Of a stretch of DNA of 43,479 nucleotides, positions 16,037 to 24,497 are shown one piece after another. The notes under the pieces are model-generated. The model did not search any database. It saw only the letters and a list, made by a program, of their open reading frames with translations, and was not told the origin of the DNA. This DNA is from Oscillospiraceae bacterium (GTDB lineage Bacteria > Bacillota > Clostridia > Oscillospirales > Oscillospiraceae): positions 1-43,479 of the forward strand of contig JAJQEJ010000014.1 of NCBI GenBank assembly GCA_021201735.1. Direction: 5' to 3'. The stretch's first letter is position 1. Every line of letters begins with the position of its first letter. Position numbers and translations under genes: made by a program.

Positions 16037-17055
16037 AAATTGCGCTCCACCAGCGGCAAAAAGCGCTGGAACGCGTTCGGCACCGCGTACACGTGCCGCA
16101 GCGCCGCGCGATCCGCCCAGACCCAGCCCGCCGGTAGCGCCGCATCCGCCGCGTGGATCACCTGTGCGGTCATATGCCACTCAATATGTGTAAAAGTATG
16201 CTTTGCCGTTCCGCCGGGCTCCACCACAAGCGGCGCAACCGGAAACGGCGCAGGTGTGCATTCATTCGGATACTCCCATAGCCCCGCGAGCAGCCCGCGT
16301 GCCGGACGCCGCCGCAGCGCCACACACCCTTGGTGAAAGATGAAGAACACGGTGCGCTCCTCCACCCGCCGCGCCTTCTTTGCCGCCTTGACGGGAAGGT
16401 CGGCGGTGCGGTTTTGCCGCTTTGCGGCGCAAAATTCCGCCGCGGGGCATTTTTCACACAGCGGCGCGCCGTTGGGCAGGCAGACCAGCGCGCCCAGATC
16501 CATCAGCGCCTGGTTAAAATCGCCCGGCGCCACGGCGGGAATCACCGCCTGCAATCCCCCGCGCATGCGTTTTTTCGTCTCTGCTACGGCAATATCCGCG
16601 TCGTCCCCCGTCAGCCGCGCTACGACGCGCAGCACATTGCCGTCCACCGCCGGGACGGGCACGCCGAAGGCGATGGACGCGATGGCACCCGCCGTGTACT
16701 CGCCCACGCCGGGTAAGGTAAGCAGACCTTCATATTGTGACGGGAACACACCGCCATATTCTTCAACAATGCGGCACGCCGCTTTTTTCAGATTCCGCGC
16801 CCGGTTATAGTACCCCAACCCCTGCCAGAGCTTCATAAGCCGGTCGTCCTCCACCGCCGCCAGCGCTTCCACCGTCGGCAGCATATCCATAAAGCGGCGG
16901 TAGTACTCTAGCACCGCCGCCACGCGCGTCTGTTGCAACATTAGCTCCGACACCAACACGTGGTATGGGCTCGGTTCCGCTCGCCACGGCAAATCCCGCG
17001 CCGTCTCTTTATACCATTGCAACAGCGGTATCGGCAATTGTTCCAGTTCTATCAA
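16030..17055 (-). CDS. mutY: Adenine DNA glycosylase MutY
   Basis: A 341-aa base-excision enzyme removing adenine opposite 8-oxoguanine. The catalytic Glu37 lies in SELMLQQTRV, the helix-hairpin-helix in LLTLPGVGEYTAGAI, and catalytic Asp138 in PAVDGNVLRV. Cys192, 200, 203 and 209 form the iron-sulfur cluster with the C-X7-C-X2-C-X5-C spacing of clostridial homologues. A C-terminal NUDIX-like MutT domain (GLLAGLWEYPN, KHTFTHIEWHM) recognises 8-oxoG. The start is TTG at 17055, with GGAGGG 6 nt upstream; no ATG begins the conserved N-terminus. It follows the Hpt gene after a strong hairpin. Confidence 0.95.
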   Translation of the reverse strand: MIELEQLPIPLLQWYKETARDLPWRAEPSPYHVLVSELMLQQTRVAAVLEYYRRFMDMLPTVEALAAVEDDRLMKLWQGLGYYNRARNLKKAACRIVEEYGGVFPSQYEGLLTLPGVGEYTAGAIASIAFGVPVPAVDGNVLRVVARLTGDDADIAVAETKKRMRGGLQAVIPAVAPGDFNQALMDLGALVCLPNGAPLCEKCPAAEFCAAKRQNRTADLPVKAAKKARRVEERTVFFIFHQGCVALRRRPARGLLAGLWEYPNECTPAPFPVAPLVVEPGGTAKHTFTHIEWHMTAQVIHAADAALPAGWVWADRAALRHVYAVPNAFQRFLPLVERNLY

Positions 17056-17084
17056 GTTCTGCCCTCCAAAAATCAGGATTACGA

Positions 17085-17125
17085 ATAGCCCCCCATCGTA
17101 TCATCATCCTACGATGGGGGGCTAT
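17085..17125. terminator. Strong hairpin between the Hpt gene and mutY
   Basis: A perfect 16-bp stem (17085-17100 with 17110-17125) with a 9-nt loop, six G-C pairs in the middle. On the minus strand it lies just after the Hpt stop codon but no immediate T-run follows, so it may attenuate read-through into mutY rather than stop it. Confidence 0.6.
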
Positions 17126-17130
17126 CTGCA

Positions 17131-17490
17131 TTATTCACTTTCAGCGAGCAAGCTTTGTATTGCCCGTGTGCTGCCCGCTAGAACTTCCTGCAGTTCGGCA
17201 AGCCGTGCGTCATCGCTTGCCCCTTCCTTTGCGCGCTGCTCAATGGCAAAAGCGACCTCGTAAAACCGCGTTAAGCTCAGATTGCCCGCTGCACCCTTCA
17301 GCGTGTGTGCCGCTCGCTGCAATCTTTCATAATCGGCATCCGCCGCGGCGGCTACAATCTCCTCTACCAATGGCACGGCATCAAATTTCTTTAAAATGGA
17401 TAGATAGATTTTCGTGTTGTTCATCAGCCGGGCTGTGCCTTCATTCACATCAATATACGGCAGATGCGCCTCATTCCCATTTGCTCCCAT
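17131..17490 (-). CDS. Orphan Hpt-domain phosphotransfer protein
   Basis: A 119-aa protein with one histidine-phosphotransfer domain. The phospho-acceptor His is in RAAHTLKGAAGNLS, the classic Hpt motif, followed by FYEVAFAIEQRAKEG. Hpt proteins relay phosphoryl groups between hybrid kinases and response regulators. No kinase or receiver gene is adjacent. The start at 17490 (MGANGNEAHLPY) is preceded by a purine-rich GGGGGCGG stretch; a further upstream in-frame ATG at 17574 lies ahead of the predicted promoter. The promoter TTGTAA-17 bp-TATAAT (17558-17530) drives it. Confidence 0.85.
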   Translation of the reverse strand: MGANGNEAHLPYIDVNEGTARLMNNTKIYLSILKKFDAVPLVEEIVAAAADADYERLQRAAHTLKGAAGNLSLTRFYEVAFAIEQRAKEGASDDARLAELQEVLAGSTRAIQSLLAESE

Positions 17491-17529
17491 TTGTTCCGCC
17501 CCCTTCTGTTTTCGCGACTCATTTGTTCC

Positions 17530-17558
17530 ATTATAACAGTATTCGCGCCTATTTACAA
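17530..17558 (-). promoter_or_regulatory. Promoter of the Hpt gene
   Basis: TTGTAA (17558-17553), a 17-bp spacer and perfect TATAAT (17535-17530) on the minus strand, between the MATE and Hpt genes; predicted start near 17523, giving a leader of about 33 nt. Confidence 0.75.
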
Positions 17559-17598
17559 GAAAGCGTTGCACCAAAAATGCGGTGATCGTCGGGCTCGC

Positions 17599-19035
17599 TC
17601 AGCCCGAAGCGTGTTCCGCGCCTTGGGCCCCCGCCAGCGGCCGGATCTTCTCGCGACTGATTTGGCGCATAAAGATTACATCAGGCAGCAGCGCGCAGGC
17701 CTCTGCGATGGGGAATGCCCACCACACCACCTCACTTGCGTTTGGCAGCAGCGTCAGCAAATATGCCACCGGCAGCACCACAACAATCATGCGCACAAGG
17801 GAGATAAAAAGCGAGCGCATGCCGCAGCCCAGCGCCTGAAAAACGCCCTGAAACGAAATGTTGACGCCTGCAAAAAAATAGCCCACAGTGATGATTCGTA
17901 TTGCAAGTGTGCACAGCCGCTCCGTCTCCGCCGACATATGGAAAATCCCCACAAGCGGCACTGCAAAAATCTGCAACAGCACCATGCCCAGCAGCATAAT
18001 AATCAGGGTGTAGAGGGTACCATATTTTATGCCGCTTTTTACGCGCGCTTTGCTGTTCATACCATAATTATATGCCACCAGCGGGATAATGCTATTGTTC
18101 ATGCCATACGCGGCAAAAAACACAAATTGCTGGATTTTATAATAGGTTCCGTATGCCGTGACGAGCATATCGCCCGTAACCGCCGGGCTGGATACCCGGC
18201 CTAAAATAATATTTGCGCCGTAGGTCATGAAGGACATGAGCGCCTGCATAATGATGGCCGGAATCCCGATGGCGTAAATCTGTTTAATAATATCTTTTCG
18301 GGGGCGGATATATTTTAGGCTCGTATCGACATCCCGATTATATTTATGATGAAAGAACATATCGAGCGCCAGCGTCACCACCTGCCCGATCACCGTGGCG
18401 TACGCGGCGCCGGCAATCCCCAGCGCGGGAAAGCCCAAAAGGCCAAATATCAGGAGGGGGTCGAGCACAATATTCAGCAACGCGCCGACAACCTGTGCAA
18501 TGGTGGACATTACGGTTCGCCCTGTCGCCTGCAGCAGCTTTTCGTAGATCATGGTAATGACGCAGCCAAAGGAGAAGATACAGCAGATGCGCAGGTACGT
18601 ACCGCCCATGCTGATGACGATTTCATCGTTGGATTGGGTGCGGATATACGCCTCCACGCCAAAGATTCCGATCAGCAGGAACACAATATACGTGCAGATA
18701 CCGAGGAAAATTGCATTCCCCGCAATTTTGCTCGCACGTTCCCGATTCCCCATACCAAGGGTTTGTGAGAGCAGGGCGTTGATTCCTACGCCGGTACCCA
18801 CGCCAACGGCAATCATCAGTATCTGAATGGGAAATGCAATCGCCAGCGCGTTGAGGCCGTAGCTCCCCGCGTTTTCAATTACTCCTGTACCCGGCATATT
18901 CCCCACAAAAAAACTGTCCACAATATTGTAAAATGCCTGCAGCATCATAGACAGAATCATCGGGATGCCCATGGTCAGCAGCAGCTTACTGATAGGCACA
19001 ATACCCATTTTGTTTTTGATGTTTGCATCTTCCAT
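17599..19035 (-). CDS. MATE-family multidrug/toxin efflux transporter
   Basis: A 478-aa polytopic membrane protein of the MATE family (DinF/MepA-like), with about 12 hydrophobic helices in two similar halves. Typical segments are PMILSMMLQAFYNIVDSFFVG near the N-terminus, GVGINALLSQTLGMG and AYNYGMNSKARV. MATE proteins export cationic compounds by Na+ or H+ antiport; the substrate here is unknown. The start at 19035 (MEDANIKNKMG) is chosen because an in-frame extension to 19110 would begin at the predicted transcription start and run through a strong hairpin. It has its own promoter and a leader hairpin, which suggests conditional expression. Confidence 0.9.
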   Translation of the reverse strand: MEDANIKNKMGIVPISKLLLTMGIPMILSMMLQAFYNIVDSFFVGNMPGTGVIENAGSYGLNALAIAFPIQILMIAVGVGTGVGINALLSQTLGMGNRERASKIAGNAIFLGICTYIVFLLIGIFGVEAYIRTQSNDEIVISMGGTYLRICCIFSFGCVITMIYEKLLQATGRTVMSTIAQVVGALLNIVLDPLLIFGLLGFPALGIAGAAYATVIGQVVTLALDMFFHHKYNRDVDTSLKYIRPRKDIIKQIYAIGIPAIIMQALMSFMTYGANIILGRVSSPAVTGDMLVTAYGTYYKIQQFVFFAAYGMNNSIIPLVAYNYGMNSKARVKSGIKYGTLYTLIIMLLGMVLLQIFAVPLVGIFHMSAETERLCTLAIRIITVGYFFAGVNISFQGVFQALGCGMRSLFISLVRMIVVVLPVAYLLTLLPNASEVVWWAFPIAEACALLPDVIFMRQISREKIRPLAGAQGAEHASG

Positions 19036-19060
19036 CCTACATACCCCCTGCGCAAACATG

Positions 19061-19098
19061 AAAAGGAGCGCAAACCCACCTGGATTTACGCTCCTTTT
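19061..19098 (-). promoter_or_regulatory. Leader hairpin ahead of the MATE gene
   Basis: An arm at 19081-19098 pairs with 19061-19078 over 17-18 bp, two of them G-U in RNA. On the minus strand the hairpin ends in TTTT and lies between the predicted start (about 19109) and the MATE ATG (19035). It resembles a terminator in the untranslated leader, though the T-run is short. No known riboswitch fits in so short a leader. Confidence 0.6.
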
Positions 19099-19115
19099 GC
19101 AACTCGGCAATCAAC

Positions 19116-19144
19116 ATTTTAACACTTTGCAATTTTTCTGTCAA
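19116..19144 (-). promoter_or_regulatory. Promoter of the MATE gene
   Basis: Perfect TTGACA (19144-19139), 17-bp spacer and TAAAAT (19121-19116) on the minus strand, predicted start near 19109. Confidence 0.8.
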
Positions 19145-19305
19145 GCAGATTGCGATTTGACGGGGCACTGTGAAGCAGTTACAGGGGAAAAGCCGCCTCA
19201 CAGAAAAAATCAGGGCAAAATTGCCGTTTTTACCGCTGCACCTTCTCCTGATCGAAACATATAATGGTGTGAACGCCACTATAATATTGGATGGAGGATG
19301 CTATT

Positions 19306-19590
19306 ATGCCAAAATCGAACCCAAGCCTCGATCATCTGATGGATGACCCCAAAGCCGCCAACCTGATGAAGAACAAAAAACTCCTCAACGAGCTTCTGGA
19401 ATCTCCCGACACCAAAAAGCTCATGGATTTACTCAACCAGCAGGCGGGTGGTTCCATCCAGTCGGCGGCGGATGCCGCTGCCAAAGGGGACACCGCGCAG
19501 CTTTCCGGCATTTTAGACGAGGTCATGAAAAGCAAAGAGGGCAGTCAGGCCGTATCCCGCATTCAAAAAACCATCCCAAAGGCAGAATAA
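19306..19590 (+). CDS. Uncharacterised small helical protein (94 aa), first of a three-gene cluster
   Basis: The ATG at 19306 (MPKSNPSLDHLM) follows GGAGG with 8-nt spacing; an in-frame ATG at 19291 lacks a site. The product is soluble, charged and mainly helical, with LMKNKKLLNELLESPDTKKLMDLLNQ and a tail QAVSRIQKTIPKAE. The L-x-x-P-x-x-x-x-L-M pattern recalls the next gene's ILGNPEAMEQIM and, weakly, STI1-type repeats. A -10-like TATAAT (19260-19265) lies upstream without a good -35. Family not recognised. It is followed at 40 bp by the second gene of the cluster. Confidence 0.75.
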   Translation: MPKSNPSLDHLMDDPKAANLMKNKKLLNELLESPDTKKLMDLLNQQAGGSIQSAADAAAKGDTAQLSGILDEVMKSKEGSQAVSRIQKTIPKAE

Positions 19591-19630
19591 ATTATCCCAG
19601 ACTATATGTCGGCAAGGGAGGTGAGGGCAT

Positions 19631-20116
19631 ATGGCGGAAATGGATGAAAAGTTAAACGCCATCTTAGGTAACCCCGAAGCGATGGAGCAGATCATGGCCA
19701 TCGCCAAATCCGTATCCAATGACGGCGCGCCGTCTCCGGCACCACAGGCGGACGACACGCAGGCACCGGAGGAACCGCACGCCTCTGACGCTGGAGAAGA
19801 CGGCGAGGCCGCCCCTTCCGCACCGGGGGGCTCATTCGATTTCAGCGCCCTGCTCGAACTGCTCGGTCAGGGCGACAGCCCGCTCTCCCTTCTGCGCGAT
19901 TTGGACCCCGCCATTTTGCAAAAAGCGGCAGGGCTTTTCTCGGCATACGGCGCGGGGGACGACAAGCGCGTGTCGCTGCTCAGCGCCCTCAAGCCCTTTG
20001 TGAAAGAAGCGCGACAGCCAAAGGTGGACAGAGCCATTCAAATCGCAAAGCTATCGCGCGTCATCCGCATCGCCTTCCAATTCCTGAAAAAGGAGGGAGA
20101 TGAGCCCGATGTATAA
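19631..20116 (+). CDS. Uncharacterised protein (161 aa), second of the cluster
   Basis: The ATG at 19631 follows GGAGGTGA with good spacing. An N-terminal helix (MDEKLNAILGNPEAMEQIMAIAKSV) leads to an Ala/Pro/Glu-rich linker (about 40-70). A C-terminal helical region contains FDFSALLELLGQGDSPLSLL and a basic end (KVDRAIQIAKLSRVIRIAFQFLKK). No signal peptide or membrane helix is evident. The end overlaps the start of the third gene by 17 nt, pointing to co-translation. Similar small clusters occur in Clostridia to my memory, but I cannot name a family or function. Confidence 0.8.
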   Translation: MAEMDEKLNAILGNPEAMEQIMAIAKSVSNDGAPSPAPQADDTQAPEEPHASDAGEDGEAAPSAPGGSFDFSALLELLGQGDSPLSLLRDLDPAILQKAAGLFSAYGAGDDKRVSLLSALKPFVKEARQPKVDRAIQIAKLSRVIRIAFQFLKKEGDEPDV

Positions 20117-20396
20117 CCGTTACATACCAAACGGGAGCGGTTTTACCCGCATCACGGAGGAGGAGCGCCCGCCTTCCAGTGCGCCCGAGGAGCCGAACCA
20201 AACAGAACATCCGCCCGAGGAGCCTGCTCAGGAGAAAAAAGGCCTGCTCGGCGGACTGCTCAAAGGTTTGAAGCTCGAGAAGCTCGATACGGGCGATATC
20301 CTGCTCCTGCTGATCATTCTGTTTATTTTTCTGGATGGCGACGATACGGAGCTGCTCATCGCGCTCGGCCTTTTCCTCGTTATGGGGCTGGAATAG
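20100..20396 (+). CDS. Small membrane protein (98 aa), third of the cluster
   Basis: A Pro/Glu-rich N-terminal half (EERPPSSAPEEPNQTEHPPE) is followed by KKGLLGGLLKGLKLEKLDTGD and two short hydrophobic helices with acidic turns (ILLLLIILFIFLDGDD; LLIALGLFLVMGLE). AGGAGG lies 3 nt before the ATG at 20100 and 12 nt before a second ATG at 20109, so the start is uncertain by three codons. The gene overlaps its upstream neighbour by 17 nt and converges on the next gene with a 17-nt overlap. A membrane-bound partner of the two soluble proteins is a reasonable inference; function unknown. Confidence 0.75.
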   Translation: MSPMYNRYIPNGSGFTRITEEERPPSSAPEEPNQTEHPPEEPAQEKKGLLGGLLKGLKLEKLDTGDILLLLIILFIFLDGDDTELLIALGLFLVMGLE

Positions 20397-21159
20397 CGTC
20401 CGCCGCTTCGACCGTATGCAGTGCTGTGCCGTCCGGCAGGGCAAACGACATACCCGCCGAAACGGGGCGCTCAACCTGTCCGGAAGACATACGGTAGCAG
20501 AGTGTCTCGCCGTCCCATATTTCAGCGCAGACCAGCAGCCCGCTCTCCACAGAAATCCAGTAGCGCCGCTCATAATTCTCGATACCGCCGTCCACCGCAA
20601 CATAGACGCAGGGCAGATCGTTCCAGCTCTCATATCCGGCGGAGCGGATATCCGCCTTTTCCATCGCGAGTACATCCTCATAGGTTGGGATTCTCTGCCC
20701 GTCCACATCGGCGGACTTCTCGTCAGCCGGTGCGCTTGCCGCGCTCCCGCTCCCTGCATACCACCACCACAGTGTGCCGTCGCCCACAATGGAGGTGCGC
20801 ACGACGCCGTTGGCACCTGTCGTCTGCGTCTTGGTCCAGCCGTCATCCGACCAGACCTGCATTGTCGTTTCACCGCTACTGCCGTCCTGCGCGAAATCCT
20901 CCACCTTCAGTGTGCGGTAGTAGCTCTCCGGGCGTGTCAGCGTGGCGACGACGTCCTGTACCGTGTCCGGCGTGACCGCGATCCACGTCAGCTCCGTATC
21001 CGGGTCAACGATCATCTGCGCTTCGCTACCCAGCACCTGGGGCATCGTAATCGGGTCGAGATTCAGGACAAACAGATTGCGCCCAAAGGCGGCAAACACC
21101 GCAATGGCAATGACAATCGCCGTAAGTATAATCAGTGTATTCCGGTTTTTGGTCTCCAT
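20380..21159 (-). CDS. Membrane-anchored extracytoplasmic protein (259 aa), last gene of the tagO operon
   Basis: An N-terminal membrane helix (LIILTAIVIAIAVFAAFG, about residues 8-27) is followed by a beta-rich exported domain with TELTWIAVTPDTVQDVVATLTRPESYYRTL, GDGTLWWWYAG and RRYWISVESGLLVCAEIWDG. This organisation resembles outward-facing LolA/RseB-like or sporulation-linked beta proteins, but I cannot assign a family. The ATG at 21159 follows GGGAGGGGAGAGG. It lies 28 bp after wecB, so it is probably co-transcribed with tagO and wecB. It converges on the unknown cluster with a 17-nt overlap. Confidence 0.8.
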   Translation of the reverse strand: METKNRNTLIILTAIVIAIAVFAAFGRNLFVLNLDPITMPQVLGSEAQMIVDPDTELTWIAVTPDTVQDVVATLTRPESYYRTLKVEDFAQDGSSGETTMQVWSDDGWTKTQTTGANGVVRTSIVGDGTLWWWYAGSGSAASAPADEKSADVDGQRIPTYEDVLAMEKADIRSAGYESWNDLPCVYVAVDGGIENYERRYWISVESGLLVCAEIWDGETLCYRMSSGQVERPVSAGMSFALPDGTALHTVEAADAIPAP

Positions 21160-21187
21160 CGCCTCTCCCCTCCCGTCGCAGATATGT

Positions 21188-22333
21188 TTATACCCCAAAA
21201 GGCTCCGGCGGCGTATCCCGCATACCGAAGTGCCATGAAATTGCATCCGCAATACGACGGCAGGCAAGCCCGTCACCATAGGGATTCACCGCATGTGCCA
21301 TGCGGGCGTATGCGTCCGGATCCTCCAGCAATTCCGATGCCATGCGCACAATCTGCTCCTCATCGGTTCCAGCGATTTTCACCGTACCCGCCTCTACCGC
21401 CTCGGGGCGTTCGGTCTCCCGCCGCAGGACAAGCACCGGGCGGCCCAGCGCGGGTGCCTCCTCTTGCAGGCCGCCCGAATCGGTCATGACCAGATATGCG
21501 CGCGCGAGCAGGTTGTGCATCTCCAGCACATCGAGCGGCTCAATCAGGTGAATTCGCGGGTGGCCGGAAAGGTACTGCTCCGCCGTCCTGCGCACCGCGG
21601 GGGAGAGATGCACCGGATAGACAAGCTCCGTATCCGCGAAGGTGTCGGCAATGCGCCGCAGGGCCTTCATAATATGCTCCATCGGCGCGCCGTAATTCTC
21701 CCGCCGGTGGCAGGTGATGAGAATGATGCGCCGTTCACCCTCCCCCAACGTGTTCAGGCGGGGGTCGGAAAAGCGGTGCCCTTCCCGCACCGTGGCTTTC
21801 ATCGCGTCGATCACAGTATTCCCGGTGCGGAAGACCCCTTTTGTGATATGCTCCTCCGCCAGATTCCTGCAGTTTTGCTCCGTCGGGCAGAAGTGAAGCG
21901 TCGCGATGTCGCTGACGAGCCGCCGGTTCATCTCCTCGGGAAATGGGGAGTAGATATCCCCCGTGCGCAGGCCCGCCTCCACATGGCCGACCGGGATTTT
22001 CCGGTAAAATGCCGCGAGCGCACCTGCGAAGGTGGTGGAGGTATCCCCGTGCACCAGCACGAGGTCTGGCCGGGCTGTCTGCAGCACCTGTTCCATCCCC
22101 GCAATGCACTTTGTGGTGATGGTGGAGAGTGTCTGGCTCGGCTCCATAATATTGAGGTCGAAGTCCGGCTTGATCGAAAAAATCTCCAGCACCGAATCCA
22201 GCATCTCCCTGTGCTGCGCCGTAACACAACACAGGCTCTCCAAATCTTCACGACCCGCGAGTGCTTTGACAAGGGGGGCCATTTTAATGGCCTCGGGGCG
22301 GGTGCCGAATATGGTCATAACACGCACGCTCAC
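21188..22333 (-). CDS. wecB: UDP-N-acetylglucosamine 2-epimerase (non-hydrolysing)
   Basis: A 381-aa enzyme that interconverts UDP-GlcNAc and UDP-ManNAc, supplying ManNAc for teichoic or other wall polymers. Diagnostic segments are TIFGTRPEAIKMAPLVKAL at the N-terminus, VHGDTSTTFAG, GHVEAGLRTGD, CHRRENYG and TDSGGLQEEAPALGRPVLVLR. The ATG at 22333 overlaps the tagO stop codon by 4 nt (ATGA type), so the two are translationally coupled. In Bacillus the equivalent is MnaA. Confidence 0.95.
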   Translation of the reverse strand: MSVRVMTIFGTRPEAIKMAPLVKALAGREDLESLCCVTAQHREMLDSVLEIFSIKPDFDLNIMEPSQTLSTITTKCIAGMEQVLQTARPDLVLVHGDTSTTFAGALAAFYRKIPVGHVEAGLRTGDIYSPFPEEMNRRLVSDIATLHFCPTEQNCRNLAEEHITKGVFRTGNTVIDAMKATVREGHRFSDPRLNTLGEGERRIILITCHRRENYGAPMEHIMKALRRIADTFADTELVYPVHLSPAVRRTAEQYLSGHPRIHLIEPLDVLEMHNLLARAYLVMTDSGGLQEEAPALGRPVLVLRRETERPEAVEAGTVKIAGTDEEQIVRMASELLEDPDAYARMAHAVNPYGDGLACRRIADAISWHFGMRDTPPEPFGV

Positions 22334-23451
22334 CGCTTGTCCACCCCCTTCTCCCGTTTGGTGGGAGGGGGTTCCTCCTGTGCGGGCGGCTTTTTATTGT
22401 TGCCGTTGCCGTTGTTGTGTTGTAGAAAGAGTTTTGCCGCAACGCCGCCCGCGGCACAGAGCGCGATCAGGAGAATCATCGCCTTGAGCGCCCCGCTCGT
22501 CGTCAGTACCACGGCGCTGAGCCCTAAAATCGCGCTGATAATATACAGCACCGCCACCGCCTGCTTCTGGTTAAAGCCCATGTCAATCAGCCTGTGGTGG
22601 ACATGGCTGCGGTCGGCCTGCATGGGACTCTGCCCGTGCACAATACGGCGTAGGAAGGCAAAGCAGGTGTCAAAAATGGGCAGCCCCAGCATCAAAAACG
22701 GCACCGCAAAGGAGATAATCGTATAGAATTTAAACAGCCCCTGCACTGAGACCACCGCGAGGATAAAGCCCAAAAAAGTCGAGCCGGTGTCCCCCATAAA
22801 AATTTTTGCGGGGTTAAGATTGTACGGCAGGAAGCCGAGGCAGCCACCCGCGAGCGCCGCCATCAAAATCGCCACATCGCCCGCGCTGCACACCAGCGCG
22901 ATGACCACCAGCGTCATAGAACTGATGGTCGATATCCCGCAGGCGAGGCCGTCGAGCCCATCAATCAGATTGACCGCATTTGTAATCGCCACAATCCAGA
23001 TGACCGTGACGGGAATGGCAAGCCAGCCCAAATTCCAGTAGGGGTTTTCGGAAAAAATGTTGGGGTTTGACAGCGTTGCGATCACATTGCCGGAGAGCAC
23101 CGCCACCAGCGCCGCAATAATCTGCACGACAAATTTAAACCTTGCCGACAGGTTATAGATATCATCAAAAATACCGAGCACGACAATGATCACCGCGCCA
23201 AACAGCATGCCGCGCACGGGTGCTGTTAAATCGACAAAAACGATGGTTGACAGAAGGAACCCCAAAAAAATCGCGAGCCCCCCCATGCGCGGAATCGGGC
23301 GCTTGTGCATCCGCCGCTCATCCGACGGCACATCAACCGCACCTACGCGGAAGGCAAGGCGCTTGACAACCGGCGTTAAGATCACCGCGACGAGAAAGGC
23401 AACCGCCAATGCCGCCGCCACAACGGCAATGCCATTTAAATCTGCATTCAT
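22330..23451 (-). CDS. tagO: Undecaprenyl-phosphate GlcNAc-1-phosphate transferase (TagO/WecA)
   Basis: A 373-aa polytopic membrane enzyme moving GlcNAc-1-P from UDP-GlcNAc to undecaprenyl phosphate, the first step of wall teichoic acid and related polymers. Motifs are VVLGIFDDIYNLSARFK, NAVNLIDGLDGLACGIS, NPAKIFMGDTGSTFLGF and a cytoplasmic RSHVHHRLIDMGF. About 10-11 membrane helices are visible. A charged tail (PPAQEEPPPTKREKG) ends the protein. The ATG at 23451 follows AAGGAG at a rather long 11-nt spacing. It heads an operon with wecB and the membrane-anchored protein. Confidence 0.93.
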   Translation of the reverse strand: MNADLNGIAVVAAALAVAFLVAVILTPVVKRLAFRVGAVDVPSDERRMHKRPIPRMGGLAIFLGFLLSTIVFVDLTAPVRGMLFGAVIIVVLGIFDDIYNLSARFKFVVQIIAALVAVLSGNVIATLSNPNIFSENPYWNLGWLAIPVTVIWIVAITNAVNLIDGLDGLACGISTISSMTLVVIALVCSAGDVAILMAALAGGCLGFLPYNLNPAKIFMGDTGSTFLGFILAVVSVQGLFKFYTIISFAVPFLMLGLPIFDTCFAFLRRIVHGQSPMQADRSHVHHRLIDMGFNQKQAVAVLYIISAILGLSAVVLTTSGALKAMILLIALCAAGGVAAKLFLQHNNGNGNNKKPPAQEEPPPTKREKGVDKR

Positions 23452-23489
23452 TCGTTACAGTACTCCTTCAATACGCATCCTCTGACGGC

Positions 23490-24497
23490 TCACGTTGCGA
23501 GAAATCCGATTTTCTTATATACCTTCCGCAGTGTCTTTTCCGCCGTATACGATGCCCGCTGCGCCCCTTTGCGATAGACCTCCTCCAGATACGCCTTGTC
23601 CGCAAGCAGGCGGGCGGCTTCCGTACGGATGGGGTCTAAGAGCGCAACCACCGCTTCTCCGACCGCAGCTTTAAACGCGCCGTACCCTTGCCCCGCAAAC
23701 GTCCGCTCGATCGCTTCATAGTTCTCCCCGGTACAGGCAGCGTAAATCTGCATCAGATTTGCCACCCCCGGCTTTTCCGCGCGGTCATAGTGCACACAGT
23801 GCTCCGTGTCGCTGTCCGTGACCGCCCGCTTAAACTTGCGCATAATCTCTTCCGGCGCATCCATCAGGTGGATGCTGCCGTTTTGATCCTTGTCTGATTT
23901 TGACATTTTATCCAATGGGTCGGCAAGTGACATGATGCGCGCGCCAACCTCGGGAATATACGGCTCCGGAATTTTGAATACATCGCCATATATTCCGTTA
24001 AACCGCTGCGCGACATTGCGCGTAAGCTCCACATGCTGCTTCTGATCCTCCCCCACCGGCACATAATCCGGTTGGTACAGGAGAATATCCGCCGCCATCA
24101 GCGCCGGATAGGTAAAAAGCCCACCATTGATGTTTTCCGCGTTTTTCGCCGACTTGTCCTTATACTGCGTCATACGGGAGAGCTCGCCGAACATTGTATA
24201 GCAATTGAGCACCCAGCCGAGCTGTGCGTGGTGCGGCACATGCGACTGCACAAACAGCACATTTTTCTCCGGATCCAGCCCGCAGGCGATATACTGCGCG
24301 AGCTGCTCGAGTGTATTGCGGCGCAGGTCGGCGGGTACCTGGCGGCTTGTAATGGCGTGCATATCCGCCATAAAATAATAACAGTCAAATTTCTCCGCCC
24401 GGCCAGCCCAGTTGCGGATCGCGCCCAGATAAGACCCCAATGTGAGCGCGCCGCTCGGCTGAATGCCGGAGAGCATCACTTTCTTTTCTGATTCCAT
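23490..24497 (-). CDS. trpS: Tryptophanyl-tRNA synthetase
   Basis: A 335-aa class I synthetase charging tRNA-Trp. The HIGH-like motif is in SGIQPSGALTLGSYLGA, the KMSKS motif in DKMSKSDKDQNG, and MADMHAIT, GWVLNCYT and PVGEDQKQHVELTR are typical. The ATG at 24497 follows GAGGAG with 8-nt spacing. It lies 31 bp after gluQ and no T-box leader fits in the gap, so it seems to be transcribed with the upstream genes. Confidence 0.97.
   Translation of the reverse strand: MESEKKVMLSGIQPSGALTLGSYLGAIRNWAGRAEKFDCYYFMADMHAITSRQVPADLRRNTLEQLAQYIACGLDPEKNVLFVQSHVPHHAQLGWVLNCYTMFGELSRMTQYKDKSAKNAENINGGLFTYPALMAADILLYQPDYVPVGEDQKQHVELTRNVAQRFNGIYGDVFKIPEPYIPEVGARIMSLADPLDKMSKSDKDQNGSIHLMDAPEEIMRKFKRAVTDSDTEHCVHYDRAEKPGVANLMQIYAACTGENYEAIERTFAGQGYGAFKAAVGEAVVALLDPIRTEAARLLADKAYLEEVYRKGAQRASYTAEKTLRKVYKKIGFLAT

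Noticed and set aside
20335-21489. Plus-strand open frame of about 380 codons opposite the tagO operon's last genes.
   Set aside because: It spans two convincing minus-strand genes and carries no recognisable motifs.
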